Positions 35,768 to 44,991 are shown, counted from the stretch's first letter. The stretch is DNA of 64,000 nt from Paraburkholderia madseniana (GCF_009690905.1 NZ_VOSW01000023.1:38161-102160), one strand, 5' to 3'. Numbers and translations are program-made. The notes: a model not told the origin generated them from the letters alone.

Positions 35768-37417
35768 ATGCTTAACAACATCACCATTCGTGGCGGCCTG
35801 ACGCTAGTGATCAGCGTATTCGTCGTTTTCCTGCTGACCGTGATCGGTGTCGGCTACGGCGCGCTCAAGCTCGCGAATAGCAGCCTCGACGAAACGCAGC
35901 ACAGCGCCGTGGCGCTGTCGCACTTGAAGGCGAGCTCCGAGAAGCTGCTGCAGGTGCAGCTCGCGCTTGGCTCCTATCAGACGCTCTTCAGCGTCGGCAA
36001 GCAGACCGACGACCTGTTGCCGGCCGCGCATAAGGTGCTGGTCGAGTCGAACAATGACTTCGCCAATTACATGGCCGGCCCGTTCGCAAGCGAGGAAGAG
36101 AAGAAGCTCGCGCAGAACGTCGAGCAGGCGCGCAGCGCGCTCGTCGATAAGGCGATCGAGCCTGAATTCAAGGCGCTGACCGACTTCGACTTCAATACCT
36201 TCCGCAACATCCAGGGCGAAACGGCGAATGCCTTCTACGCGACCTATTCGAAGTCCATCGACGCGCTGCAGCGCTTGCAGACGGACAGCCAGCGTAAGCA
36301 GGCCGAGACGGCGGCGCAGCGTTCCCAACTTGCGACGTTGCTATTCGCGGGGATCGGCGCGATTTCTATCGTGATCGGCGTGATGGCGCGGGTTGGTTTG
36401 TCGGCGGCGGTGATCAAGCCGGTCAATGCAACCATCAAGCACTTCGAGCGCATTGCCGCGGGCGATCTGACGATCGCAATCAAAAGCAAGTCGCGCAACG
36501 AAATGGGCCAGTTGTTGAGCGCGCTGACGAAGATGCGCGACGGCCTAGTCGAGACGGTGGCGAAGGTGCGCGGCAGCACGACGGCGATTACGCAAGGCGC
36601 GAATGAGATCGCCTCGGGCAACGCAGACCTGTCGTCGCGCACCGAGCAGCAGGCGGCGGCACTTCAACAGACCGCGGCGAGCATGGAGCAGTTGTCGGCG
36701 ACCGTAAAGCAGAATGCCGACAACGCGAAGCAGGCGAACTTGTTGGCGCAGGGCGCACTGGATACGGTGACACGTGGCGGCGCCGTGGTGTCGCGTGTCA
36801 CTGAGACGATGAATGGGATCAGCGAGTCGTCGAAGAAGGTGGCCGAGATCATCGGCATGATCGAGGGGATTGCGTTTCAGACCAATATCCTCGCCTTGAA
36901 CGCGGCCGTCGAGGCAGCCCGCGCGGGGGAGCAGGGGCGCGGCTTTGCCGTTGTCGCCTCGGAAGTGCGCAGCCTCGCACAGCGCTCCGGCGCGGCTGCG
37001 AAGGAGATCAAGGAATTGATCGGCGAATCTGCCACCAAGGTAGAACAGGGGGCATCGCTCGTGTCCGACGCTCAGAAGACGATTCACGAAGCCATGGACG
37101 CGGTTCAACGCGTCACGGGCGTCATGAATGAGATCGAGGCGTCAGCGCTCGAACAGAGCGACGGGATCGAGCAGGTCAACAAGGCGGTCTCGCAGATCGA
37201 CGAAGTTACGCAGCACAATGCCGCGCTCGTCGAAGAGGCTGCGGCAGCGGCGAAATCGCTGGAAGAACAGGCGGCCGTCTTGCGCGACGCCGTCGCGGTG
37301 TTTCGGCTTGATGGGAACCCGTCAGTGTTGACCACACTTGATCGAGCGTCATTGGATTCCGGTAGTCGCAGTCGTGCATCGCTACCTAAAAGCATCTCAT
37401 CTGTTCAGGCCATTTAA
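35768..37417 (+). CDS. methyl-accepting chemotaxis protein
   Basis: A 549-residue receptor. An N-terminal span ([20 protein letters not shown]), a periplasmic four-helix-bundle-like domain of about 160 residues and a second span ([20 protein letters not shown]) are followed by a HAMP domain ([20 protein letters not shown]) and the cytosolic signalling hairpin. The hairpin tip [20 protein letters not shown] and [19 protein letters not shown] are fully conserved. There is no C-terminal CheR-binding pentapeptide. ATG 35768 follows GGAGA. Parts of the hairpin occur again as broken copies at 37445 and 44556, so this gene or a relative was duplicated when the island formed. Confidence 0.93.
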   Translation: MLNNITIRGGLTLVISVFVVFLLTVIGVGYGALKLANSSLDETQHSAVALSHLKASSEKLLQVQLALGSYQTLFSVGKQTDDLLPAAHKVLVESNNDFANYMAGPFASEEEKKLAQNVEQARSALVDKAIEPEFKALTDFDFNTFRNIQGETANAFYATYSKSIDALQRLQTDSQRKQAETAAQRSQLATLLFAGIGAISIVIGVMARVGLSAAVIKPVNATIKHFERIAAGDLTIAIKSKSRNEMGQLLSALTKMRDGLVETVAKVRGSTTAITQGANEIASGNADLSSRTEQQAAALQQTAASMEQLSATVKQNADNAKQANLLAQGALDTVTRGGAVVSRVTETMNGISESSKKVAEIIGMIEGIAFQTNILALNAAVEAARAGEQGRGFAVVASEVRSLAQRSGAAAKEIKELIGESATKVEQGASLVSDAQKTIHEAMDAVQRVTGVMNEIEASALEQSDGIEQVNKAVSQIDEVTQHNAALVEEAAAAAKSLEEQAAVLRDAVAVFRLDGNPSVLTTLDRASLDSGSRSRASLPKSISSVQAI

Positions 37418-37444
37418 GTTCTGACGCCACTCTGCCAAGCCGGT

Positions 37445-37841
37445 ATTCTGGCCTCGAATGCAGCCCGAAAGCGGCGCCTGCCGGTGAACGCGGCGCGGTC
37501 TCGCGGTGGTGGGCGGAACTGCGCAGTCGCGCGCCGCGCTCGGGCTCGGCGGCGAGGATGTCGGACCGCATCGCTCCTGTCCAAAGCGCCGAGGACGATT
37601 CACGAAACCATGAGCGCAGTCGATGACGCTACCCGCGCGACGGACGGCACCGAGGCGTCCGCGTTGGGGTAGGGCGACGGGAACGACCGGGGAACAGGGC
37701 CGCTTCCCAGATCGACGAACTCGCGCAGCGCAATGCGGCGTCCGTCGAAGAAGTGACTCCGGCGACGAAATCGCTGGAAGGGCCGGCGACGGGGCCTCGC
37801 AATTCAGTAGAGGTCGTTCTACTTGCCGATGTTGCTTGAGC
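37445..37841 (+). pseudogene. fragment of a chemoreceptor signalling domain (3' part)
   Basis: The DNA from ATTCTGGCC at 37445 follows the signalling-domain sequence from 'ILALNAA' to the C-terminus, with many frameshifts. Recognisable pieces are RTIHETMSAVDDATRATDGT in one frame (compare [20 protein letters not shown] in the intact gene) and SQIDELAQRNAASVEEVTPA in another. It starts at the same six-codon motif at which the fragment near 44556 stops. It is not translatable as a receptor. It lies 27 bases after the intact gene. Confidence 0.75.
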
Positions 37842-38039
37842 CATGACTGCAAAGACATCGTTTGACAGAATCACGCGCCGTCGGATCCAAACCTCGGCGA
37901 TTTGTCGGTGACGCACACAACATCTCTGGAACATGGCGGAGCGCCAGGCAAACGGACATTTATTCGACCGTTTTCCCCGCTTGCATGACGAAGTGCTCAT
38001 AGGAGACTGAGGATACTTCTTCAATCTACAGAGATTTCC

Positions 38040-38396
38040 ATGTCACTGCCTCCTCGCCGTCTCTTCTCAACTGGGCGAACAACTCGCCAGCGGTACACGG
38101 ACCGCATTCAAGCAGTCGCTGACCGTCCAGGCATTTTCAACATCCTTATCGATGGGCAACTGCGCTTCCGCCTGGAAGGCGAGAGCCAGTGGCCAGCCCA
38201 ATGGCGACTCTACGCCATTACGGATGGTGCGCGCGCAGCCCAGTGCCTCGCGATCGAGAACGAATATTGGGATATCGTTTCCCAGCTCGAATGCGGCGCG
38301 CACTGGATGCCGATCGAGAACATTAGATCCGTGACGCGTAAGGCACCCGCCGACTCAACGTATGCTCGCTGGCCGGAGTATTTGCGCGAGCGCTAA
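38040..38396 (+). CDS. hypothetical protein
   Basis: A 118-residue soluble protein with balanced composition (GIFNILIDGQLRFRLEGESQ, ENEYWDIVSQLECGAHWMPI). I recognise no family. The ribosome site is weak (AGAGAT). It lies between decayed chemoreceptor and galE sequences at the left of the island and has no obvious operon partner. The frame is open and amino-acid use looks natural, so it is probably a real gene. Confidence 0.5.
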   Translation: MSLPPRRLFSTGRTTRQRYTDRIQAVADRPGIFNILIDGQLRFRLEGESQWPAQWRLYAITDGARAAQCLAIENEYWDIVSQLECGAHWMPIENIRSVTRKAPADSTYARWPEYLRER

Positions 38397-38729
38397 TTGA
38401 TGCACTTGGGGTGATGTTCTTCTCGTAAAGGCCGCTAGAGGGCGTGACGAAGTGCGGCAAGTGAGAATGCCTTGTCATCGCCGGAGGCTCCCTGACTGTC
38501 AATCCGGAATTCACTTCACGGTATCGCGCAGCTCCGCTCCTTCATCCAAGTGCGAGCCCCGACTTGCGTTTCGGGGACCCCATGTGATCCTTGACCTGTC
38601 CTTGCGTCGAAGACGTAGGTGGACCGAGCGGCAGCAGCTAGATCGTAGGCATCAGATCTCCTGACTTAATGGGCAATTTCGCAAGCTGCGCACCGTGGCG
38701 ACGGATCGCCATTCTCATAGGACCACAAA
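38397..38729. other. stretch without recognised features
   Basis: About 330 bases between two hypothetical genes. Only short frames without coding character are present. No hairpin with a T-run and no promoter pair were seen. Confidence 0.4.
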
Positions 38730-39026
38730 ATGGAAATCAAACGTTTCATCTTTCATTCCAACGGCGCGGAGGTCATCAAGGTGACAGACGCTGGCGTAAC
38801 GGGTTATATCGCCGCATCCATTCCGCCGGAAGTGCTTGCAATCTGGCATCGGCGAATTCGCGCTCGGCTGGAGCGTATGAGCCGGCTTCCGTATCGCCAG
38901 CGACTCGGGAAACGTCGCAGATTGAAGCCAGTGCGCGTTCGCACACGTCGGCGTCGTCCAGAGAAACGCTATCGCGGCCGCATGCGCCATTGGAGCGGCG
39001 CCTCGCGCCAATTGTGCAGGCAATAG
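38730..39026 (+). CDS. hypothetical small basic protein
   Basis: A frame of 98 codons. The N-terminal 45 residues look protein-like (EIKRFIFHSNGAEVIKVTDA, GYIAASIPPEVLAIW); the C-terminal half is extremely arginine-rich (RQRLGKRRRLKPVRVRTRRR), which may reflect nucleic-acid binding or simply GC-rich decayed sequence. No family is recognised and there is no clear ribosome site. Another frame of similar length on the opposite strand has no better support. Confidence 0.35.
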   Translation: MEIKRFIFHSNGAEVIKVTDAGVTGYIAASIPPEVLAIWHRRIRARLERMSRLPYRQRLGKRRRLKPVRVRTRRRRPEKRYRGRMRHWSGASRQLCRQ

Positions 39027-39194
39027 CGTGCACCTGAACAGCTGTACCAGAGTATGACATTGTTTGAACGGGCGCACGGCATCGCGGGCGTTGATCGCTG
39101 TCCGAGCCTGTCTTCGAACCTGAATTGTTGAGGTGAAACGCCGAACCGATTCAACGCGTCGACCTTACTTTCGTGCACTCGCCGTGCCAGGTGC

Positions 39195-39785
<591 letters not shown>

Positions 39786-39933
39786 CATTGTGCCCGATGG
39801 CTCATCGTGTAAAGGCGGCGTCTTCCTGCATTCGCTGAATTTTCCCTGACACTTGGCTCGCGATTGTGCGCTGGCTGTATCAGCAGATTCACGGTCATTA
39901 ACCAACATCAACCAGACTGGGATCCTCACGAAA

Positions 39934-40032
39934 ATGAAAAAACGACTTGCTGAACATCTCTTTCCGCCCGACAGGAGCATCGTGCGCTACGGCGGCTTGT
40001 CCGTCGTGTCGCCGTTATCGGCTGCCGGGTGA
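39934..40032 (+). CDS. small protein of family A (short copy, A1)
   Basis: A 32-residue frame starting KKRLAEHLFPPDRS. Its start resembles that of the 72-residue protein at 40508 (RKLAQYLFPCDNG): basic residues, L-A-x-x-L-F-P-x-D, then a hydrophobic stretch. It stops before a full membrane span, so it may be a truncated copy or a very short peptide. Family B gene B1 follows 185 bases later, giving the order A1-B1-A2-B2 ahead of the AAA+ operon. No known family is recognised, and the repetition is the main support. Confidence 0.4.
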   Translation: MKKRLAEHLFPPDRSIVRYGGLSVVSPLSAAG

Positions 40033-40217
40033 CGAATGCGCCACCGTCACTGATCAATCGGCACATGACACGCGGCGCTTGCCTTGAGCAAAGTGAGCGG
40101 CAGGCGGGTGAAGAGACGACTTTCGTTTAGCCCGCGCGGCGCTCACGATTAAGGAACGCGATCTTCATTTCCATCACTGGACCGCGCCTTGCAGTGCGTC
40201 ACTATTGAGGTAACCCG

Positions 40218-40337
40218 ATGACCAATATCCACAGATACCGGCGCGTGTTCTGGGGCGAGTATCTCGCCCTCTTCATGGAGTGCATCAAACTACCAGTCGC
40301 CGTAGCGTGCCGCCTGACCTGCAGCCGCAAAAAGTAG
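40218..40337 (+). CDS. small protein of family B (B1)
   Basis: A 39-residue frame with GAGGT at a good distance from the ATG. It reads RYRRVFWGEYLALFMECIK and ends in CSRKK. It shares the pattern Y-x-x-V-F-W-x-E-x-L-A-x-F-x6-P-x-x-V-x-x-R with B2 at 40775 and, in its C-terminal part, with a remnant at 46293. The peptide is hydrophobic and amphipathic with a basic tail, which suggests membrane association. It is too short for standard gene finding. Its function is unknown. Its position ahead of a membrane AAA+ operon may be meaningful. Confidence 0.55.
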   Translation: MTNIHRYRRVFWGEYLALFMECIKLPVAVACRLTCSRKK

Positions 40338-40507
40338 GTTCATTTTATCCGGCCGCGTGCTTTGCTGATCTGAAATCAGGCGTTCGGCAACACGCACTCG
40401 TGACGTTTGCGTTCAGTTATTCAGAAGAGAGACTGGCATTGCGTCGGTTATCTGTCTCTTCCGCCGCGCAATAGTCTCACTTCAACACTCAATAAAATGG
40501 AATCCGA

Positions 40508-40726
40508 ATGAATATTTTACGAAAACTAGCTCAATATCTCTTTCCATGCGACAACGGCAATATCGGTCTTCCATTGCTCGCCATCGCGACGGCGACGTTG
40601 AGCAGTGGCGTCGTCGCCATATGCTTATGGATCGCGCATTCCCCTCCCGCACTGTCAACGTCGGACGCGGTGCAGCACGATTGTCTCGAACGCTGTGAGA
40701 AGACGTGCGACGGACAACCCCGTTAG
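40508..40726 (+). CDS. small membrane protein of family A (A2)
   Basis: A 72-residue protein. A basic start with LRKLAQYLFPCDNG is followed by one clear membrane span (LLAIATATLSSGVVAICLWI) and a short C-terminal tail with three cysteines (HDCLERCEKTCDG), which could lie in the periplasm and form disulfides or bind metal. A1 at 39934 is a short relative. A GGA lies about seven bases before the ATG. The gene sits 48 bases before B2. No known family is recognised. Confidence 0.6.
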   Translation: MNILRKLAQYLFPCDNGNIGLPLLAIATATLSSGVVAICLWIAHSPPALSTSDAVQHDCLERCEKTCDGQPR

Positions 40727-40774
40727 CTGTCGCGCCACGCAATGATTCTCACCAATTCAAGCGAGGAAACACAC

Positions 40775-40888
40775 ATGGGAAACCTTCGATCCTACTGGCA
40801 CGTCTTCTGGACAGAATGTCTTGCCATATTCCTTGATTACGTCCAGCCCTTGGTCGTCGTCGCGCGATGGCTGCGTAGTAGAAAATAA
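40775..40888 (+). CDS. small protein of family B (B2)
   Basis: A 37-residue protein preceded by GAGGAA (about 40762-40767). The sequence includes SYWHVFWTECLAIFLDYVQP and ends in RWLRSRK. It is clearly related to B1 (shared V-F-W-x-E and L-A-x-F), and its last 26 codons are nearly the same as the remnant at 46293-46379. It is hydrophobic with a basic end. A conserved hairpin lies 24 bases after the stop, and the membrane protein/AAA+ operon starts about 310 bases further on. Confidence 0.6.
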   Translation: MGNLRSYWHVFWTECLAIFLDYVQPLVVVARWLRSRK

Positions 40889-41105
40889 GATGTAGTCTGC
40901 CATCCGCTTTACGCCCACGCCCGAGACGGTGTGGGCGGCTCGCCTCACGATTCCTTCCGCCGGTCCCCTCCCGAGTTTCTTTTCTGCGTCATCCGCGCCG
41001 CGATCCTTCGCGTGCGCACGCCGCGTCTCCATCTCCAATATCCGCTCACCGTGCGCCTTTCGCGGTCGTCCATCCACAGAGCCGTTCCTGCGCGTCCCGA
41101 TTCGC
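40812..41105 (+). repeat. direct repeat, copy 1 (about 295 bp)
   Basis: This segment, from CAGAATGTCTT within B2 to about CGCGTCCCG, is repeated in the same orientation at 46291-46585. Identity is high near B2 and the hairpin and lower further on, with several indels. It fills most of the 308-base gap between B2 and the operon at 41197. Frames on both strands exist in both copies, but the indels do not preserve them, so I do not call a gene. Confidence 0.85.
40912..40937 (+). other. conserved hairpin after B2
   Basis: CGCCCACGCC and GGTGTGGGCG form a 10-bp stem (one G-T pair) with loop CGAGAC. In the second copy (46396-46421) the G-T pair is A-T and the loop is CGGGAC, so the structure is kept while the sequence changes. 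There is no T-run, so it is not a typical intrinsic terminator. Confidence 0.7.
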
Positions 41106-41196
41106 CGACTTGCATCCGCCTTTTCGTGCGCGACGATGGGTCTGTGTTCTTCGCATCTGAACGAACCACCTGTCCCATTCATCAAGGAGAAACGTC

Positions 41197-41556
41197 ATGC
41201 AGAGCAATCGTCCTCAGTCCCGTCTGAACTTCATTGACCCGGCTTACGCAGAAATCCCGTGGTATTTCCACTGGCTATTGAACACCCTGGGTGCCATCGG
41301 CCTGGCTGGTCCGTACCTGACGGTGCTAGTCCCATGTTTTGCCGCGGTGTGGGGAGCAGAGCAGTTGCAGTTGCTCTTCGGCTCCGCCGCATACGGAGCC
41401 GTGTCCGCCTTGATGTCGATGATCAGGACCGGTGCGACGATATTAGGCATCGAGATGCTGTTCACGATGTATTGGACGCGGCACGAGTGGGAAGAGGTCG
41501 TGCGCAGGATCATTCACGAGGCGTGCGAGGAATTCCTACAGCCGTGGCTGCGCTGA
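41197..41556 (+). CDS. small membrane protein of the AAA+ operon
   Basis: A 119-residue protein preceded by AAGGAG. It has two hydrophobic segments (LGAIGLAGPYLTVLVPCFAA and a longer one around SALMSMIRTGATILGIEMLF), and its cytosolic C-terminus HEWEEVVRRIIHEACEEFLQ predicts an acidic helix. I recognise no family. It ends 37 bases before the AAA+ gene, so it is almost certainly co-transcribed and may be a partner or substrate adaptor in the membrane. Confidence 0.65.
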   Translation: MQSNRPQSRLNFIDPAYAEIPWYFHWLLNTLGAIGLAGPYLTVLVPCFAAVWGAEQLQLLFGSAAYGAVSALMSMIRTGATILGIEMLFTMYWTRHEWEEVVRRIIHEACEEFLQPWLR

Positions 41557-41593
41557 CCAGCGGACGTCCTTTCCACTTTTACCAGGAGCAACC

Positions 41594-43612
41594 ATGAGAC
41601 ACCTTGTCCGTTCTGTATCCGGACTTGTCCTGCATTTCGTGCTTGCGACAGCGCTGTATGGCTGGGCACATGCGATCCTGCATGAACTCGCTTCAGGGAA
41701 GCTGATGCATGCCAGAAACCGCCCCCTGATACTGGGCGTCGCTGTCGCGCTGGCGGCGCTGTTCTGGTTCCTGTATCACAGATATCACTTCGTTCGGCGC
41801 ATCGCCCTCTTCATGCTCGGGCTGGCGGCGCTTCAATCTCTTGTCCATCTGGATCACCCATGGCTGACGGCGTTCGTCGGGGGTCTGGTGCTCGCGCTGG
41901 TGGCACGCGTCTTGTACCGACGGGCCCATCCGCTCTCGCCGTCAACCCGCAGGGCAAACATCCCCGACGCCTGGCGCGACAGTTACTTCCAGGCTGTCTT
42001 TCCTCCCGGAGCAGCGTCACCGACGCGGCCGTCGCAGCCAGCAGCGCCTGCGTCCGCCCCTGAGCCGGTTCGTGCCGCTGAACCTGGCTACAGGTTTGAC
42101 GAACTCGTCGCGCAACCGCGTTTCGATTTCTCCCAGATCGTCGGGATGGCTGAGACGAAAGCGAGATTGCTGGGTGCCGCACGCGAAGTTATCGGAAATC
42201 CGGAGCGCGCGCGCAACGGCATCCTCCTGTTCGGAGAGCCCGGCAACGGCAAGACCATGTTTGCGGAGGCGCTCGCAGGCGAACTGGGCGTGCCATTTTT
42301 CGCGCTCGACTACGGTTCGGTCGCAAGCAAGTGGATCAATGAGACGCCGGCGAAGGTCAAGGCTGCATTCGCCCAGGCACTGGAGCTCGGCCACGGGGTC
42401 TTCTTCATCGATGAATTTGATAGCTACGTCAAACCCCGCGGGGACGGAACACACCACATGGACCGGGACCTCACGAATGTGATGCTCACTGAGATCGTAC
42501 GCCTGCGCGGCACGCGAATCGTCCTGGTCGCCGCGACAAACAACATCGCCGCACTGGATAGCGCGGCGATTCGCGAAGGCCGGTTTGACTTCAAGGTTGA
42601 AGCGCCCCCGCCAGATCTCGAAGCCCGCAAGGCCTTACTCCGTCGCTCGGTAGGCGAAGCAATGGGTTTCCATGCGCTCACCGCACCGATGCTCGCAAAT
42701 CTCGCAGCGCGCTGGGAGGGATTCAGCGCCGCACGGCTCGCATCGGTCGGGCGCGAGCTGGCTGACATGCGTCGTGAGGGCGTCATCGGCGAAGGCAGCC
42801 TGAGCTTCGATGTTGCGATGCGCGCGATGCGACGCCTACAGGGCTCGAAAGGCAGGCTTCCTGAAAACGTGAAGTCGATCGACGAAATCATCATGCCGGA
42901 TGTCTCGCGCAACGATCTGCATGATCTCGCCTTCAGGCTGCGACACGCCTACGGCCTCGAGCGGCTCGGCGGAAGCTTGCCGCGCGGCGTGCTGTTCTAC
43001 GGGCCGCCGGGTACTGGCAAGACACAGGCGGCCATGGCGCTCGCTAAAGCCAGTGGGTACGCGTTCCTGAAGACGACGGGAGCCGAACTGCTCGCGAACC
43101 CTTGCGCGTGGGACAGGCTCGTCAGCGACGCGAAGGACCTGCGACCCGCGATCATCTTCATCGACGAGGCGGACGATGTGCTGGGCGAGCGCCGTATGTC
43201 AGGCGTCGCCCCGGTCACAAACAAGGTGCTGACGACACTGGACGGTGCGCACGGGCGGGTGCCGGACGTTCTGTACATCTGCGCAACGAACCATCAGGAC
43301 GCGCTCGACCTGGCTGCGCTTCGTGGCGGGCGACTTGAAGAGAAGGTCGCGTTCTCGGTACCAGGGCATGAAGCCCTGGCGTCCTACGTCCGCATGCGTT
43401 TCAGGATCATGGCGGGCGACGTGTTCGCCATCTCACGCCACACGATGGACTGCGCTGTCGCCGGCCTGAAAGGCCATTCGATTGCGGATGCTGACGCGGT
43501 GTTGCAGCGAACCATTGACGCCGCAGCGGTGCGGCACCTACGCGAAGGCACTGCGGTGATCACCGCGGAGGATGTGCGTACCGCGTTGCGCAGCAGCTTC
43601 GCCCTGGGCTGA
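41594..43612 (+). CDS. membrane-anchored tandem AAA+ ATPase
   Basis: A 672-residue protein with about four spans in residues 8-108, a proline/alanine linker (140-165), and two AAA+ modules. Module 1 has Walker A GEPGNGKT (214-221), Walker B VFFIDEFD (269-276), sensor AATNN (313-317) and a probable arginine finger near R330. Module 2 has GPPGTGKT (470-477), IIFIDEAD (520-527), ATN near 564 and RGGR near 577-580. Module 1 keeps a pore-loop-like SKWINE; the matching place in module 2 (ELLANPCAWDR) lacks the aromatic-hydrophobic-glycine pattern. There is no FtsH-type HExxH protease domain. It probably remodels or extracts membrane proteins. Close families are Cdc48/SpoVK-like ATPases. Confidence 0.88.
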   Translation: MRHLVRSVSGLVLHFVLATALYGWAHAILHELASGKLMHARNRPLILGVAVALAALFWFLYHRYHFVRRIALFMLGLAALQSLVHLDHPWLTAFVGGLVLALVARVLYRRAHPLSPSTRRANIPDAWRDSYFQAVFPPGAASPTRPSQPAAPASAPEPVRAAEPGYRFDELVAQPRFDFSQIVGMAETKARLLGAAREVIGNPERARNGILLFGEPGNGKTMFAEALAGELGVPFFALDYGSVASKWINETPAKVKAAFAQALELGHGVFFIDEFDSYVKPRGDGTHHMDRDLTNVMLTEIVRLRGTRIVLVAATNNIAALDSAAIREGRFDFKVEAPPPDLEARKALLRRSVGEAMGFHALTAPMLANLAARWEGFSAARLASVGRELADMRREGVIGEGSLSFDVAMRAMRRLQGSKGRLPENVKSIDEIIMPDVSRNDLHDLAFRLRHAYGLERLGGSLPRGVLFYGPPGTGKTQAAMALAKASGYAFLKTTGAELLANPCAWDRLVSDAKDLRPAIIFIDEADDVLGERRMSGVAPVTNKVLTTLDGAHGRVPDVLYICATNHQDALDLAALRGGRLEEKVAFSVPGHEALASYVRMRFRIMAGDVFAISRHTMDCAVAGLKGHSIADADAVLQRTIDAAAVRHLREGTAVITAEDVRTALRSSFALG

Positions 43613-43709
43613 AGACAGTACCGGAAGCGTGTCGCCTTGCACTCCAGAGTTGGCGCGATATCGTCACGATGTGCGCCACCAGCGGCGCGCATCTCCCTAT
43701 AGAGAAGGA

Positions 43710-44084
43710 ATGACGGTGCGACTTCTTATCCTCGAGACCACTTCGTTTGACGCCATGCAAGAGCGTATGGACGCAATCCTCGACGGTCAACACCCCGATT
43801 CAACATGCATATTCTTCGATGAGTTAGAGGGGTTGCTGAGGACCATTACTGCGAAACGCATGGAGATCATCCGGCTGCTGCTGCACGACGAAGGACCGAT
43901 GACGGCGGAGGCGATTGCCATGCGTCTCAAGCGTGGCAGGACGATGGCAGGACACGATCTCGAAGCGCTTCTCGAGTCAGAAATCATCGACCTCGATCGG
44001 GATGCACGTTACCTGTTCGAGTTCGATGGCATCAGGATCCGGTTGCAATTCCCGCATGCTGAACACAGGGTGGCGCAGTCTTGA
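43710..44084 (+). CDS. winged-helix DNA-binding protein (HVO_A0114/TumA-like)
   Basis: A 124-residue protein. From about residue 35 it has IFFDELEGLLRTITAKRMEI followed by MTAEAIAMRLKRGRTMAGHD, a recognition helix, and EIIDLDRDARYLFEFDGIRI as the wing. The pattern 'F-x-x-x-x-L-L-x-x-L-T-x-x-R-x-x-x-L' is shared with the protein at 51704 in this window. Members of this family are usually antitoxin-like partners of TumE/DUF6516 proteins, but here the next gene is not TumE-like. GGA precedes the ATG. It probably regulates this operon, whose next gene overlaps its stop. Confidence 0.7.
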   Translation: MTVRLLILETTSFDAMQERMDAILDGQHPDSTCIFFDELEGLLRTITAKRMEIIRLLLHDEGPMTAEAIAMRLKRGRTMAGHDLEALLESEIIDLDRDARYLFEFDGIRIRLQFPHAEHRVAQS

Positions 44085-44413
44085 ACACGGACACATGCGA
44101 AATGGTATTTGCTTTCCATGAATCGGGCACCATGCGAATCAGCCGTCTCGAGTATCAGTCGGTTCCGGCGGACGGGAAGCTGCCCTCCGGTGCGTTCATC
44201 GAAGTAGATGGTCTGTACCTCGTCAGTGCTCCCCAGGGCGGCGACGGGATGGACGGGATCGTACGCGACCCGGCGCACTGGGCGGTGTGTCTGTTTCCGC
44301 GTGACGCTCATGGCAACGTCTTGGGCTGGTTCATGGAATTCGATTCAAGACGCGACCTCATTAACGCTCTGGGAGATGGCATCTCGACAAACGCGATCAT
44401 GTGGCTGCAGTGA
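44081..44413 (+). CDS. hypothetical partner of the winged-helix protein
   Basis: About 110 residues from a TTG that overlaps the previous stop (TTGA); an ATG at 44102 is the alternative start. The sequence has alternating polar and hydrophobic segments ([40 protein letters not shown]) suggesting a compact beta-rich domain. I recognise no family, and it does not resemble the TumE-like protein at 52045. Overlap with the winged-helix gene indicates that the two act together, perhaps as a regulatory or toxin-antitoxin-like pair serving the AAA+ system. Confidence 0.55.
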   Translation: MNTDTCEMVFAFHESGTMRISRLEYQSVPADGKLPSGAFIEVDGLYLVSAPQGGDGMDGIVRDPAHWAVCLFPRDAHGNVLGWFMEFDSRRDLINALGDGISTNAIMWLQ

Positions 44414-44555
44414 CAGGCGAGGTGACCATGTTGCGACGAGGACGAAAGCTTTTTGGGACCCCCTCGCCCCCGGCGAAGCTTCCTGCGACTCTAAACACTG
44501 CGGAGGTCGGTGGCTTGGGTCACTGATACCACCGACCTTTGCGCATGGCGCGCCA
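44414..44555. other. spacer after the AAA+ operon
   Basis: No gene or terminator is recognised. The sequence leads into a chemoreceptor fragment. Confidence 0.3.
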
Positions 44556-44703
44556 GTTACGGTGACGCGTGGCGGCGCCGTGGTGTCGCGCGTCACCAAA
44601 ACGATGGACGGAATCACCGAGTCATCGCGCAAGGTGGCCGAGATCATCGGCATGATCGAGGGGATCGCCTCTCAGACCAATATCCTGGCTTTGAACGCAG
44701 GCA
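44556..44703 (+). pseudogene. fragment of a chemoreceptor signalling domain (5' part)
   Basis: The DNA encodes [20 protein letters not shown] and continues to [14 protein letters not shown], matching the intact receptor (residues about 334-381) with few changes. It then departs abruptly after GAACGCAG. There is no start codon or upstream receptor sequence. It ends at the motif where the fragment at 37445 begins, so the two pieces together would make a continuous part of one receptor. Confidence 0.85.
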
Positions 44704-44938
44704 CGAATCATTTGGCGAGCACTTGAAGGCGGCTAACCTGGTTATCCGAACTCCCTTTTTGTGCCAAAACTCCGGTTCAGTGCAATGTCATACCCCCGTA
44801 GAGGCCGGGCGACCGCTTTGAGGATAAGTCGCGATCGGCCAAAACTGGCCGCCTGCTGCCGGCCCACGGCCGTTTGGCATGAGTGAGTTACGCCGACTCG
44901 TCGGCGCACATCCCTTGCGTGCTGGATACCGGAACGTA
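44704..44938. other. intergenic stretch
   Basis: No gene recognised. A small palindrome GCCGAC-TC-GTCGGC lies near 44892-44905, ahead of the toxin-antitoxin promoter. Confidence 0.35.
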
Positions 44939-44980
44939 TTGACCACTGGAACAATGTGGACTAAAGTGGGCTTAGTCCAC
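44939..44980 (+). promoter_or_regulatory. promoter and operator of the toxin-antitoxin pair
   Basis: TTGACC (44939-44944), a 17-base spacer and TAAAGT (44962-44967) form a sigma70-type promoter. GTGGACTAA (44956-44964) and TTAGTCCAC (44972-44980) form a perfect 9-bp inverted repeat with a 7-base spacer that covers the -10 box and lies just before the antitoxin ATG at 44992. This is the layout expected for autoregulation by a Phd-type antitoxin. Confidence 0.75.
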
Positions 44981-44991
44981 TAGGAGCAGTT

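Noticed and set aside
40912..40937. Intrinsic terminator after B2
   Set aside because: The stem is strong, but no T-run follows in either copy.
40757..41185. 142-codon minus-strand frame over B2 and the repeat
   Set aside because: The matching frame in the second repeat copy is broken by indels, the composition is arginine- and glycine-rich as expected for an antisense frame, and there is no ribosome site.
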